Assembly: GCA_035560555.1 (NCBI GenBank)
Contig: DATMZF010000013.1
Location: 57,488-121,487 of the forward strand
DNA: 64,000 nt
Reading direction: 5' to 3'
Origin: UBA11090 sp035560555
Lineage (GTDB): Bacteria > Spirochaetota > Spirochaetia > Treponematales > Rectinemataceae
The translations under genes and the position numbers were made by a program. Under the pieces are notes generated by a model. That model ran no database searches. It was not told where the DNA came from and worked only from the letters and a program-made list of their open reading frames with translations. Shown piece by piece: positions 24,388 through 33,489 of this stretch (its first letter is position 1; each line of letters starts with the position of its first letter).

Positions 24388-25815
24388 TTACTGCTTGCCC
24401 GAGAAGCCTAGCGTCGCTATGCCGAGCCTGTTTTCGATTTCGCTCAAGGGAAGCCCCGGAGCGGAGCTGATAGCTTTCGCCAGAACAAGTCCCTTTGGTT
24501 CCAGCCGATACACATAGTCCGATCTTTGTCCCGTGGCGTCAGCATAAAGGGAAAATCCGCCCTGCCATTGTTGGGCGAGTTCGTCGGACAGTCTCAGGCC
24601 GAAGGCGGCGGTTCCCTTCTGTTCGGCGGCGGCATCGTCCGCCGCGGGAGTGAAACCCGCGGGCAAAAAAAGTGTATCCTTCCATGAATAGAGACCGCTC
24701 GGCCACAACTCAAAGGCGCCTGCGGCCGGAGAGGAAAACTCCAGCATTCCCGCCCTGTCGCCCTTCCCGCCTCCGATGGCCGAGACGGCGCTGAAAAAGC
24801 CGCGCAGGATTTCGGCGCGGCGCGCCTCTTCGGCGCGAACGGCTTCACGGATATCCTTGTCGACGACGACGAAGCGGACAAAGCTGTCGCCCGCTTTCCA
24901 TCCCGCCGTATCCTCGGGCTCCCCTTCCGAAGTCGGCCCCCAGGAGGCAAGAAGGCTAGTGGGGCTGTCGAGCCTTATCTTCAGATCGGAAGATTCGAAT
25001 ATCAGCCACTCCTTGTCCTGGGAAATGGCCGAATACTGAAACACTCTGGAGTTCGCGGGCAACTCGACGCGGATCTGCTTATTGATCGCGTCGCCGAAAA
25101 GCCCGAAACGCAGGGCGAAATAGTCCAGGTCGACCATGCCTTCCTCGAGCATCGAAGAATACCAGGCAGGACGCCAGGTCTTCGAGAAGATGGTGTTTAT
25201 GGCATCGATGTCGGTCTGCGCGTCTTTCTGCTCGGGAGCTTCGCCCGTACTCTCGTCGAACATTCGCATCGTATAGCTGAAGACAAAACCTCTGGTTCCA
25301 TCCATGGTGAGGACTTCGTACCAGTCGCCCGGCAGCTTCGTCGAACCGGTGTAGAGGGCCTCGCCATCGACGCGCTTGAGCGCCTTGACCATTTCGTTTT
25401 CCCTGAGCCTGTACACACGCTTGACGGTGTTGGCGTTGGATGGCGATTCCCTCACGGGAAGCCCGTCCCGGGCGGCGATCAAGTAGACGGCGGCGAGATC
25501 GGCCATCTGCGCCGTACGTTTTCTGGCCGCGCTTCTCGACCTGAACATTTCGATTTGCCATAAGGGCACTTCAAGCCTTTCCGCCCTGTCTTCCTCGACG
25601 CCTATGACGTAAACCTTGGTGATATTCGATTTGAGGTAGACTGGCACGATGGTCCCGGCCTTGGCGCTCGTGCCTTTGACCGTCCACAGGACGACGCCCC
25701 ATCCGATGCGGGGCGAGCAGGAGGCGAAAAGGCCGAGAAGAATCGCGGCCAGGATCAATACCAGCGTCCGGCGTCGCGCCGTAAGCGTAAATGGATACTT
25801 TGTGCCTGTGTTCAT
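24388..25815 (-). CDS. Lipoprotein with SH3-type domain, unknown function
   Basis: A 475-residue protein. The N-terminus (TLVLILAAILLGLFASC) is a lipoprotein signal ending in a lipobox cysteine. A bacterial SH3-like region follows (about 100-180: DGLPVRESPSNANTVKRVYR and GDWYEVLTMDGTRGFVFS), often used to bind cell-wall material. The rest is not recognised. I chose the ATG at 25815; the frame is open up to 26646 but that part is antisense to ppx. There is no clear ribosome-binding site, and a -10-like box lies 9 bp upstream (see the leaderless finding). Confidence 0.75.
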   Translation of the reverse strand: MNTGTKYPFTLTARRRTLVLILAAILLGLFASCSPRIGWGVVLWTVKGTSAKAGTIVPVYLKSNITKVYVIGVEEDRAERLEVPLWQIEMFRSRSAARKRTAQMADLAAVYLIAARDGLPVRESPSNANTVKRVYRLRENEMVKALKRVDGEALYTGSTKLPGDWYEVLTMDGTRGFVFSYTMRMFDESTGEAPEQKDAQTDIDAINTIFSKTWRPAWYSSMLEEGMVDLDYFALRFGLFGDAINKQIRVELPANSRVFQYSAISQDKEWLIFESSDLKIRLDSPTSLLASWGPTSEGEPEDTAGWKAGDSFVRFVVVDKDIREAVRAEEARRAEILRGFFSAVSAIGGGKGDRAGMLEFSSPAAGAFELWPSGLYSWKDTLFLPAGFTPAADDAAAEQKGTAAFGLRLSDELAQQWQGGFSLYADATGQRSDYVYRLEPKGLVLAKAISSAPGLPLSEIENRLGIATLGFSGKQ

Positions 25816-25824
25816 GCGGAGGAA

Positions 25825-25854
25825 AGTGTACACCGCGAGGCTCTTTTTGGTAAA
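25825..25854 (-). promoter_or_regulatory. Promoter close to the SH3 lipoprotein start
   Basis: TACACT (25825-25830) with TTTACC/TTACCA about 17-18 bp upstream on the minus strand. Only nine bases separate the -10 from the ATG. Confidence 0.45.
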
Positions 25855-25861
25855 GGCGCAG

Positions 25862-25889
25862 TTGGCGCGGTCACAAAGTGAAGTATATG
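25862..25889 (+). promoter_or_regulatory. Promoter close to the ppx start
   Basis: TTGGCG (25862-25867) and TATATG (25884-25889), 16 bp apart; the ATG at 25897 is seven bases after the -10. Confidence 0.4.
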
Positions 25890-25896
25890 TGGTATC

Positions 25897-27483
25897 ATGT
25901 CCGAATCGACCAGCCAAGGAGTAAGGCACGTGAAGGAAGCGAAAGCCATCCCCGCCGCGAATCCGGTAGCCGCCATGGAAATTGGATCCACGGGGATACG
26001 TCTGCTTATCGCCTCGATAGAGGCCACAGGCGGCATCAAGGTTCTCGACAGGGCGGGCAAGCCCAGCAGGATAGGCCGCGACGTGTTCACGCAGGGCAAT
26101 ATCGGCAGGGAAGCCATCCGCGAGAGCATAGCCGTCCTGGCATCGTATCGCGAGCTTCTCCACGGCTACGGCATTTCCCCCGACGAGACTAAGGTGATAG
26201 CGACGAGCGCCCTCAGGGAGGCATCGAACAGGGATACCTTCATCGACAGAGTGGCCCTCCAGACAGGCTTCAAGATAAGGATCGTCGAGGATATCGAGGA
26301 AAACCACCTTATGTATCTGGCCGTCCAGCAAGCCCTCCAGGACGAGAGAAAGATACTGTCCCGCTCGAATTCGATGATTCTGGAAGTGGGCGGGGGCACG
26401 ACGGAGATAATGCTCCTCAAGCACGGAAAGATGATGTCCAGCCACAGTCTCCATATCGGGACCCTGAGGCTGGATGAGCAGATGCGCGAGGCGGGCGCCT
26501 CGAAAAACTATCTCCAGGAGTTCCTGGAAGGCAACATCCGTACGGCCTGCGACCTGATGGCCGAGTACATGCCGCTCGAGTCGATCAATTCCTTCATCGT
26601 TATCGGTTCCGACGCGCGGTTCGCGGCATACTGCGTCTCGGGGCAAAATCTCGGCGCTTATTCCATATTGGGCAGGGAAGATTTCATCGCCTTCGCCGAA
26701 TCCATATCGAAACTATCAATAGAAGAATGCATAGCCACGTATCATCTGCCTTGGGCGGAGGCTGAAGGGCTCTCCTCGGGGCTCGCCATCGAGTCGCTTT
26801 TCCTCGCCAGGACGGGGGCCAGCCAGGTGATAGTCCCCAACGTGTCCATCAGGGAGGGGCTCCTCCTCGCCGAGGTGCGCGGTCTGGACCCGGCAGTGGA
26901 AGCGGAACTGAAGCAGCAGGTTCTGGCCTCGGCGCGCGCTCTCGGCAAGCGCTTCCGTTACGACGAAGCCCATGCCCGAAGCGTGGGCGTTCTCTGCCTC
27001 GCCATTTTCGATTCGCTCTCGAACGAACACGGGCTGGGCTACCACGAAAGGCTTCTCCTGGAAACCGCGGCCATCCTGCACGATATCGGGACCTACATAA
27101 GAGCCTCCGGCCATAACAAGCACGGGGAATATATCGTATCCAATTCGGAAATCTTCGGTCTTAACCGGAGCGACATCAATATCATATCCAATGTGGTGCG
27201 CTATCACAGGCGCTCGCCCCCCGCCCCCACCCATGTGAACTACATCTCCCTCCCCAGGGAGGACAGGATCGTCGTGATGAAGCTTTCGGCAATACTGCGC
27301 GTGGCCGACGCGCTAGACAGGAATCATTCGGGAAGAATGATCGACGCTTCCTTCGAGAAGGGCAGCGACAAATTCCTGATCCGTTCGACTCGAAACCTCG
27401 ACTTCTCGCTCGAAAGACTATCGCTTGCCGACAAGGGAGATTTGTTCGAGGATGTTTTCGGTCTGGTACCGACAGTGATATGA
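25897..27483 (+). CDS. ppx: Ppx/GppA-family exopolyphosphatase
   Basis: A 528-residue Ppx/GppA phosphatase that would hydrolyse polyphosphate or pppGpp. The ASKHA-fold motifs are AMEIGSTGIRLLIA, ATSALREASNRD and EVGGGTTEIML (Glu replaces the usual Asp in both nucleotide-binding loops). The C-terminal third is an HD-like domain (AAILHDIGTYI, then GHNKHGEYIV), giving the long form of the family. Start is uncertain: the ATG at 25897 would give a leaderless message, while the GTG at 25930 has AAGGAG eight bases upstream. It is 7 bp before ppk, forming a polyphosphate turnover pair. Confidence 0.9.
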   Translation: MSESTSQGVRHVKEAKAIPAANPVAAMEIGSTGIRLLIASIEATGGIKVLDRAGKPSRIGRDVFTQGNIGREAIRESIAVLASYRELLHGYGISPDETKVIATSALREASNRDTFIDRVALQTGFKIRIVEDIEENHLMYLAVQQALQDERKILSRSNSMILEVGGGTTEIMLLKHGKMMSSHSLHIGTLRLDEQMREAGASKNYLQEFLEGNIRTACDLMAEYMPLESINSFIVIGSDARFAAYCVSGQNLGAYSILGREDFIAFAESISKLSIEECIATYHLPWAEAEGLSSGLAIESLFLARTGASQVIVPNVSIREGLLLAEVRGLDPAVEAELKQQVLASARALGKRFRYDEAHARSVGVLCLAIFDSLSNEHGLGYHERLLLETAAILHDIGTYIRASGHNKHGEYIVSNSEIFGLNRSDINIISNVVRYHRRSPPAPTHVNYISLPREDRIVVMKLSAILRVADALDRNHSGRMIDASFEKGSDKFLIRSTRNLDFSLERLSLADKGDLFEDVFGLVPTVI

Positions 27484-27490
27484 GGCGGCC

Positions 27491-29614
27491 ATGAGCGATT
27501 ATCCCGTACTGAACCGCGAACTTTCGTGGATCGATTTCAACGCCCGAGTCCTCCAGGTGGCGCTGAAGGATTCGGTGCCCCTCCTCGAGCGCCTCAAGTT
27601 TCTCGGCATCGTGACTTCCAACTTCGACGAGTTCTTCATGGTCCGGGTGGCCGGCCTCAAGGCGGCGATCGGCCGGGGAGATCACAGCCTGGACGCATCG
27701 GGCGCCACCCCCGAGCAGCTGCTCGCCATGGTTTCCGCCCGCGTGAAGGAGCTGGTCGGCATCCAGTACAAGTGCCTGGCCGACCATGTCCTGCCGGGAC
27801 TCGCCGCGGCGGGGATGGAGATCGTGCCTCCCAGGCGTTGGAGTCTGGGCGAGAAGCGCTATCTCGAAGGCTATTTCAACGAACAGGTATTCTCCCTCAT
27901 CACACCCTTGCGCATCGAGGAGGACGTTTTTCCCTCGACGGGCAATCTCCAGCTCCAATGCGCCTTCGAGCTCGAGAAGGAGAACGGCGAGAAGGTCTAC
28001 GCCATAGCCCAGGTGCCCAAGAACTCTGGCCGCTTTATCCCTCTTCCCAAACAGGACGAGGACAATCCGGATATATTCCGCTATACGCTCATCGAAGACC
28101 TCATCACGAGCTACGCGTCCAGGCTTTTCCCCGGACACAAGGTCAACGGCTCCCTTGTCTTCAAGGTGACGAGGGACGCCGATTCGGGCGTCGACGAGGA
28201 TAGGCAGGAGGATTTCCTGGCCGCCATGGAGGAAGTCCTGGCCGGGCGCCAGAACTCCACGCCGGTGAGGCTCAGCGTCACGGGCAAGGCGGCCGCCCTC
28301 GTCGCGATTCTCCAGAAAGGTCTTGGGCTTGGCGAAATAGACACCTACCGACTGAACGGTCCCATCGATCTTTCAGGATTCTACGATCTGGCCTCCATCG
28401 AGGAGAAGAGCCATCGAAGAGCCAACTCCAGGCTGAGAGACAAGGTTTGGCCCCCGGTAGTCCTTCCAGGTCCGGAAGGGGCCAGCGTCTGGGACGAGAT
28501 CGACAGCGGCGACAGGCTCGTCAGCGTTCCCTACGAATCGTTCGGGGCGATCCAGCGTTTCCTCGACGAGGCTGCCGACGATCCCACCATTCTCGCCATA
28601 AAAATGACGCTGTACAGGACCTCGGGCGATTCTCCCGTCGTAAAGGCATTGATAAGGGCGGCGCGGAACGGAAAACAAGTGGCCGTCGTCGTGGAGCTCA
28701 AGGCGCGTTTCGACGAAGAGAGGAATATAACCTGGGCCTCCACGCTCGAGCAGGCCGGCGCCATCGTCACCTATGGGGTGGCGAGGCTAAAGGTGCATGC
28801 CAAGGTAGCCCTCGCGATCCGCAGGACCAAGGACGGAGCGATCCACAAGTATCTCCATCTCTCGACCGGCAACTATAACGAAAAGACCGCCAGGGGTTAC
28901 TCCGACCTCTCGATTTTCACCGCCAACGATGATCTCTGCAGGGAAGCCTCGGCGCTTTTCAACATGCTCACCGGCTATTCCACCATCCAGCCCCTCACCC
29001 ATCTGGCCGTGGCGCCTTTTGATCTGAAAAAGCGGATACTTTCCCTGATCGATAGGGAAATCCAGCGCTCCTCACCCGAGTCTCCCGGCCTCATCGAGGC
29101 TAAGCTGAACGCCCTGGCGGACACCGACGTTATCGAGGCTTTTTATAAAGCCTCCCGCGCGGGCGTGATCGTCAGGCTGAACGTCAGGGGAGCCTGCACT
29201 CTCCTGCCCGGCATCCCGGGTCTCTCGGAAACCATCGAGGTCAGAAGCATTCTAGGACGTTACCTCGAGCATTCGCGCATCTTCCATTTCCGCAACGGCG
29301 GCCTCGACGAAGTCTATCTTTCCAGCGCCGACTGCCTGCCGAGAAATCTGGAGCGGAGGATCGAATTGATGTTCCCGGTGATCGACGAACGCCTGCAGCG
29401 CGTTTGCGTGGGAATCCTGGATACCTATTTCAAGGATACGGACCATGCTTTCAGGATGCTTCCCGACGGTTCCTGGGAAGGGGTAAAGCCCATGGAAGGC
29501 GAAAAACCAGTTTCGGCGCAGGAACAGCTCTACAAGAGGGTAAAGCGCATGGCCGAAATAGCCGAGGCGCCGCCCGAGCAGCTCCAGGTGCGCCGGAGAT
29601 TCAAATCAACCTGA
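27491..29614 (+). CDS. ppk: Polyphosphate kinase 1
   Basis: A 707-residue Ppk1 that reversibly makes polyphosphate from ATP. Visible features are the N-terminal LNRELSWIDFNARVLQVA, the active-site histidine in ARLKVHAKVAL (the autophosphorylated residue of the family), STGNYNEKTA and the second conserved His in YLEHSRIFHF. Length is normal. It follows ppx by 7 bp, so synthesis and degradation are co-transcribed. Its 3' end overlaps the convergent hydrolase gene by 14 bp. Confidence 0.96.
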   Translation: MSDYPVLNRELSWIDFNARVLQVALKDSVPLLERLKFLGIVTSNFDEFFMVRVAGLKAAIGRGDHSLDASGATPEQLLAMVSARVKELVGIQYKCLADHVLPGLAAAGMEIVPPRRWSLGEKRYLEGYFNEQVFSLITPLRIEEDVFPSTGNLQLQCAFELEKENGEKVYAIAQVPKNSGRFIPLPKQDEDNPDIFRYTLIEDLITSYASRLFPGHKVNGSLVFKVTRDADSGVDEDRQEDFLAAMEEVLAGRQNSTPVRLSVTGKAAALVAILQKGLGLGEIDTYRLNGPIDLSGFYDLASIEEKSHRRANSRLRDKVWPPVVLPGPEGASVWDEIDSGDRLVSVPYESFGAIQRFLDEAADDPTILAIKMTLYRTSGDSPVVKALIRAARNGKQVAVVVELKARFDEERNITWASTLEQAGAIVTYGVARLKVHAKVALAIRRTKDGAIHKYLHLSTGNYNEKTARGYSDLSIFTANDDLCREASALFNMLTGYSTIQPLTHLAVAPFDLKKRILSLIDREIQRSSPESPGLIEAKLNALADTDVIEAFYKASRAGVIVRLNVRGACTLLPGIPGLSETIEVRSILGRYLEHSRIFHFRNGGLDEVYLSSADCLPRNLERRIELMFPVIDERLQRVCVGILDTYFKDTDHAFRMLPDGSWEGVKPMEGEKPVSAQEQLYKRVKRMAEIAEAPPEQLQVRRRFKST

Positions 29615-31016
29615 GCGCCTTTTCGATCGCGCGGCCGAGCGCTTCTTCCCATACGGTGAGGCCGCTCTGCGCGTCCCTGTTCGTATCCGGGTTGGCCCCC
29701 GTCCCGCCGATCATGTATACGTAGCCCGAACGGCCGCTCCGATCGACAAACATGCCGCCGAGGAATCCGTAGGCGTTGCCGCGGTGTCCCCACAGGCCAG
29801 GCCGCCCCCCTGGGCCCGTCGGACGCATCAATCCTATGCCAGTCGCGTAAGTATGGCTGAATTCTTCCTCGCAGTTGGAGCCGTCTTCGCGTCGCCGCCA
29901 GCCGGGGGTCATCATCGCGTCCACGCTCATTTCGGAAAGCAGACGGATGCCGCCCGATCGCGGTTCCGCGGCTTCCGTCCCGCCCTCGAGACCAAATCCC
30001 GCATCTACCTTGCCGCCGTCAATGAGGCACTGCGCGATTTTCGCGAGATCGCGCGCGCGGATGCGCATGCCGCCCTGAGGCGAAAACAGCGAACCGTTCT
30101 CCCCCAGCCGATAATCCTCAAGCGAGGGCGGCGCCGAAGAATTCCGGACGTCCTGGTTTTCCGCGCCGATCGCGGGTGGGATTCGGACCGGAAGCTTCGG
30201 ACGAAGTCCGCGGTAGTCGTCAATCTGCGGATACCAAGGGCCCATCGCGTTCCAGGAATCATCCGACTCTTTATCGGCCGGGCATTTTCTATAGATGGGC
30301 GAAAGGTTGGCAAACCCCTCATCCGAGAGCAGATTGACATTGAATCCGCCGTCGATGCCCAGTGGCTCGAAGACGGTTTCCCGCATGTAGAGGTCGAAGC
30401 GTATACCCGCGACCTTCTCCACGATGCTTCCGAGGAGGGCATATCCCAGGTTGCAGTAGCAATAAAACGAAGCGGGCGACTTGTCGACACGGGGGTCTTT
30501 CGGGGCAAAATGCTTTCCCCCATCGAAATATCTGCCGTCGGGGGCGAAAAGCTCCTCCAGCCTATGCCCGAGCGGGGGATAATAGAAACCGGCATCGCGG
30601 AGGCTGGACGTATGGCCGAGAAGCATTCTTGTCGTGACCTTCTTGTCGGGAAAGGATGGATTGCGCAGCCCGAATCCCAGATAATCCGAAATGTCGCGAT
30701 CGAGATCGAGGAGGCCTTTTTCGACGAGGCGCATGGCGCCTATCGTCGCCGTGGGCTTGGAAATCGAGGCGACGCGCCACCGCGTGCGCTCATCGACGGG
30801 CAGATCCGGCTCGCCCCACCGCCTCTCCATCCGCTCCTTCCCTTCACCCGCGGCAAAGCGTCTCGCGCCGAAGTACCCCTCCCAGGCTATGCGGCCGCCC
30901 CGAAGCAGGACGACGGCGAGGCCAGAAAGAGGCTTCCCCGGCGATTCCATCACCCGAGCGCAGGCCTCGCCGAGCTCCCGCGAGGCGTCGACCGATTTCC
31001 CCTCCCCTCTTTCCAT
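29601..31016 (-). CDS. Serine beta-lactamase-family (class C/DD-peptidase-like) hydrolase
   Basis: A 471-residue protein of the beta-lactamase/transpeptidase-like family. The nucleophile motif is SISK (VASISKPTATIG), the YxN motif is YCN in FYCYCNLGYALLG, and the third motif is HRG in GLWGHRGNAYG. No signal peptide is visible from the chosen start, so it seems cytoplasmic and is more likely an esterase or peptidase than a resistance enzyme. The ATG at 31016 follows GAGAGGAA; the upstream extension to 31220 has no support. Confidence 0.85.
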   Translation of the reverse strand: MERGEGKSVDASRELGEACARVMESPGKPLSGLAVVLLRGGRIAWEGYFGARRFAAGEGKERMERRWGEPDLPVDERTRWRVASISKPTATIGAMRLVEKGLLDLDRDISDYLGFGLRNPSFPDKKVTTRMLLGHTSSLRDAGFYYPPLGHRLEELFAPDGRYFDGGKHFAPKDPRVDKSPASFYCYCNLGYALLGSIVEKVAGIRFDLYMRETVFEPLGIDGGFNVNLLSDEGFANLSPIYRKCPADKESDDSWNAMGPWYPQIDDYRGLRPKLPVRIPPAIGAENQDVRNSSAPPSLEDYRLGENGSLFSPQGGMRIRARDLAKIAQCLIDGGKVDAGFGLEGGTEAAEPRSGGIRLLSEMSVDAMMTPGWRRREDGSNCEEEFSHTYATGIGLMRPTGPGGRPGLWGHRGNAYGFLGGMFVDRSGRSGYVYMIGGTGANPDTNRDAQSGLTVWEEALGRAIEKALRLI

Positions 31017-31053
31017 TGTCTTCCTCTCGCCTCCATTTTTTGGTTTCGCCGCG

Positions 31054-31082
31054 TTGACAAGAAGATTTCGAGTCTCCACAAT
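31054..31082 (+). promoter_or_regulatory. Promoter close to a small membrane-protein start
   Basis: TTGACA (31054-31059) and CACAAT (31077-31082) with a 17-bp spacer. The predicted start of transcription coincides with the ATG at 31090. Confidence 0.55.
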
Positions 31083-31089
31083 GCCTTCA

Positions 31090-31449
31090 ATGAATCGAAA
31101 AACAATCGAAAACGGAGCGCGCCTAAAGCCTCCGCGATTGAAGGACGCGGCCATGGGGCTGGGCCTGGGAATCTTGAGCCTGGCCGCCTGTTTTCTCGCC
31201 GGTCTCAAGCTTATGGGCAAGCCGTACTATGTGGAATGGCTCGCCGTCTCCGTGATGGGCTTCTATCTTCTCGTCGCCTGGCTTCTCTATCTCCGCGACG
31301 ACGCGTTCATGAAGCGCCGCGGGCAGGATACCCCGCCGCCCAACGTTTCATCCGGCCGAAGCCGCCGCGTCCTGCTGGCCGCCTCCGTCTTCCTCGCCCT
31401 GGCCTCTATTGTCCTCTATTTCGGCTTCGGGATAGGCGCGAAATTCTAA
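31090..31449 (+). CDS. Small membrane protein, unknown
   Basis: A 119-residue protein with three predicted membrane segments (AMGLGLGILSLAACFLAGL, WLAVSVMGFYLLVAWLLY and VLLAASVFLALASIVLYFGF) and a basic loop between the second and third. I do not recognise a family. The ATG at 31081 overlaps the promoter -10, so I prefer the ATG at 31090, which would be at the 5' end of the mRNA. Convergent with oppF, 4 bp apart. Confidence 0.65.
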   Translation: MNRKTIENGARLKPPRLKDAAMGLGLGILSLAACFLAGLKLMGKPYYVEWLAVSVMGFYLLVAWLLYLRDDAFMKRRGQDTPPPNVSSGRSRRVLLAASVFLALASIVLYFGFGIGAKF

Positions 31450-31453
31450 TCCC

Positions 31454-32383
31454 TCACCCGTAGCGTCTCGTCCAGTCCTCAATCTCTTCCCCGTTCCCGT
31501 ACACGAAATGCCCGGGCAGGGCTTCCCTCCACGAAGGTTGTTCGACGCTGTAGTCGTGGCAGGACTGGTCGTAGGGCGTCGATTTCTTGCCTTTCTCGCG
31601 CCGGGGATCAGGCAAGGGGACGGCCGAGAGCAGCGCCTTCGTGTAGGGGTGGAGCGGCTTGGAGAATATTTCCTCCGTCTCGCCGAGTTCCACGATCTTG
31701 CCCAGATGGATGACGGCTATCCTGTCCGTTATAAATCGCACAACCGAGAGATCGTGCGCTATGAACATAAGGGACAGCCCCTTGGTTTTCTGGATCTGGG
31801 AAAGGAGGTTGAGCACCTGGGCCCTGATCGAGACGTCCAGCGCGGAGATGGGTTCGTCGGCGATGATGAACTCAGGCGACATGATGAGGGCGCGGGCGAT
31901 CCCGATCCTCTGCCGTTGGCCGCCCGAGAACTCATGGGGAAAGCGGCTGGCGAACTCGGGCAGAAGCCCCACTTCGAGGAGAGCCTTCTGGACGAGCTCC
32001 ATTCTTTCCTTTTCGCTCGAAAATCCGTGGATATTGTAAAGGCCTTCCGAAACGATATAATCTATCTTCGCTCTCTCGTTGAGCGACGCCATCGGATCCT
32101 GGAAAATCATCTGTATTTTCTGGACCACCTCACGGTCCAGTTCAGGCGTTATGCGGCCATTGATATTCCTTCCCTTGAAGAGTATTTCCCCGCCGCTCGC
32201 CTCGTTTATCCGCACAATCGCCCGGCCTATGGTCGTCTTTCCGGATCCCGATTCCCCGACAAGACCGAAGGTTTCGCCCTTGTATATGAAAAAATTGACC
32301 TTATCGACGGCGCGGAAGCTTCCGCCCTTCACCTTGAAATCGACCGACAGGTCTTTCACTTCCAGTATTTTCTCGCGTTCCAT
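31454..32383 (-). CDS. oppF: Peptide ABC transporter ATPase OppF
   Basis: A 309-residue ATPase with Walker A GESGSGKTTIGR, signature FSGGQRQRIGIARAL, Walker B FIIADEP and the C-terminal oligopeptide-transporter region (HPYTKALLSAVPLPDP). It pairs with OppD to power import of oligopeptides. The ATG at 32383 follows GAGGAAAG; the long upstream frame overlaps oppD in another phase. Last gene of oppABCDF. Confidence 0.94.
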   Translation of the reverse strand: MEREKILEVKDLSVDFKVKGGSFRAVDKVNFFIYKGETFGLVGESGSGKTTIGRAIVRINEASGGEILFKGRNINGRITPELDREVVQKIQMIFQDPMASLNERAKIDYIVSEGLYNIHGFSSEKERMELVQKALLEVGLLPEFASRFPHEFSGGQRQRIGIARALIMSPEFIIADEPISALDVSIRAQVLNLLSQIQKTKGLSLMFIAHDLSVVRFITDRIAVIHLGKIVELGETEEIFSKPLHPYTKALLSAVPLPDPRREKGKKSTPYDQSCHDYSVEQPSWREALPGHFVYGNGEEIEDWTRRYG

Positions 32384-32406
32384 CGTGTCTTTCCTCGTTT
32401 GCGCGC

Positions 32407-33480
32407 TCAGGCCTTGGAACCCGAAAGCCACGCGTTCTGAACCTGCCAGGATTCCTGCAGCTGTTTGATGATTTCGGGGGGGTCCACCTTGGGCGCGCGG
32501 GGATCGAGCAGCCAACTGGAAGCCCAGTGGCTGGGGCTCACTTCGAACCGGGGCGGTTCCTGCACGAAATCGATCTTGAGCGCATAAGGATTGCGCGCCG
32601 CGAAAGCGTCGCCTTTTATTTCCTTGAAGAGGCTCGGAGGAGTGCCCTTGATGGAAAAGAGAGGTTTCCCCTTGATACCCAGCTGGGGCAGCGACGACAG
32701 GAGAGCCCATGTGTAAGGATGGCGCGGATCGTAGAAGACTTCCTCCGCCTGCCCGCATTCCACGATTTTCCCGGCGTACATTACCGCTACCCTGTCGGCG
32801 ACGTTGGCCACCACACCCAGGTCGTGGGTGATATAGATGGTCGTGAAGCCGAACTCGGATTGAAGGGAACGGATTAAGTCCAGTATCTGGGCCTGGATGG
32901 TAACATCGAGGGCCGTCGTAGGCTCGTCGCAGATGAGAATGCGCGGTTCGCATGCCATGGCGATGGCGATGACGACGCGCTGCCGCATGCCGCCCGAGAA
33001 CTCGTGCGGAAACTGCTTGTGGCGCTTGTCAGCGTCGGGAATGCCCACCCGATTAAGCATATCCACTGCCGCCGCCTCGGCTTTTTTGGCGCTGAACCCG
33101 CGGTGCAGGGCGTAGACTTCGCCGATCTGCGAGCCCACCGTCCGGAGCGGGTTGAGCGAGGTCATCGGATCCTGAAAGACCATGGATATCTTCTTGCCGC
33201 GGATGGCAAGCCAGGGCTTTTCGCCGCTGAACTTCGCGAGATCTTCGCCTTCGAAAAGTATGGATCCTGAATCCACCCAGCCGTTCTTATCCAGCATGCC
33301 GATGAAGGATTTCGTGAGCACGGATTTTCCAGAACCGGATTCGCCGACGATGGCGATGGTCTCGCCCTTCCTGACATCGAGACTGGTTCCGCGGATCGCG
33401 GTGAGAACCTGTCCCCTCAGGTTGAATTTTATGACGATATCTTTCACGTCGAGGATTTTTTCCGCCAGTATTTTTTCCAT
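32407..33480 (-). CDS. oppD: Peptide ABC transporter ATPase OppD
   Basis: A 357-residue ATPase with Walker A GESGSGKSVLTKS, signature FSGGMRQRVVIAIAMA, Walker B ILICDEP and the OppD/DppD C-terminal extension (HPYTWALLSSLPQL and SIKGTPPSLF). The usual cysteine-rich iron-sulfur segment of that extension is not seen here. The final 40 residues (SHWASSWLL onward) are longer than usual. GTG at 33483 is an alternative start. Confidence 0.94.
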   Translation of the reverse strand: MEKILAEKILDVKDIVIKFNLRGQVLTAIRGTSLDVRKGETIAIVGESGSGKSVLTKSFIGMLDKNGWVDSGSILFEGEDLAKFSGEKPWLAIRGKKISMVFQDPMTSLNPLRTVGSQIGEVYALHRGFSAKKAEAAAVDMLNRVGIPDADKRHKQFPHEFSGGMRQRVVIAIAMACEPRILICDEPTTALDVTIQAQILDLIRSLQSEFGFTTIYITHDLGVVANVADRVAVMYAGKIVECGQAEEVFYDPRHPYTWALLSSLPQLGIKGKPLFSIKGTPPSLFKEIKGDAFAARNPYALKIDFVQEPPRFEVSPSHWASSWLLDPRAPKVDPPEIIKQLQESWQVQNAWLSGSKA

Positions 33481-33489
33481 CACCAGCCC

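Noticed and set aside
25816..26646. N-terminal extension of the SH3 lipoprotein frame
   Set aside because: It is antisense to ppx and would put the lipobox signal deep inside the protein.
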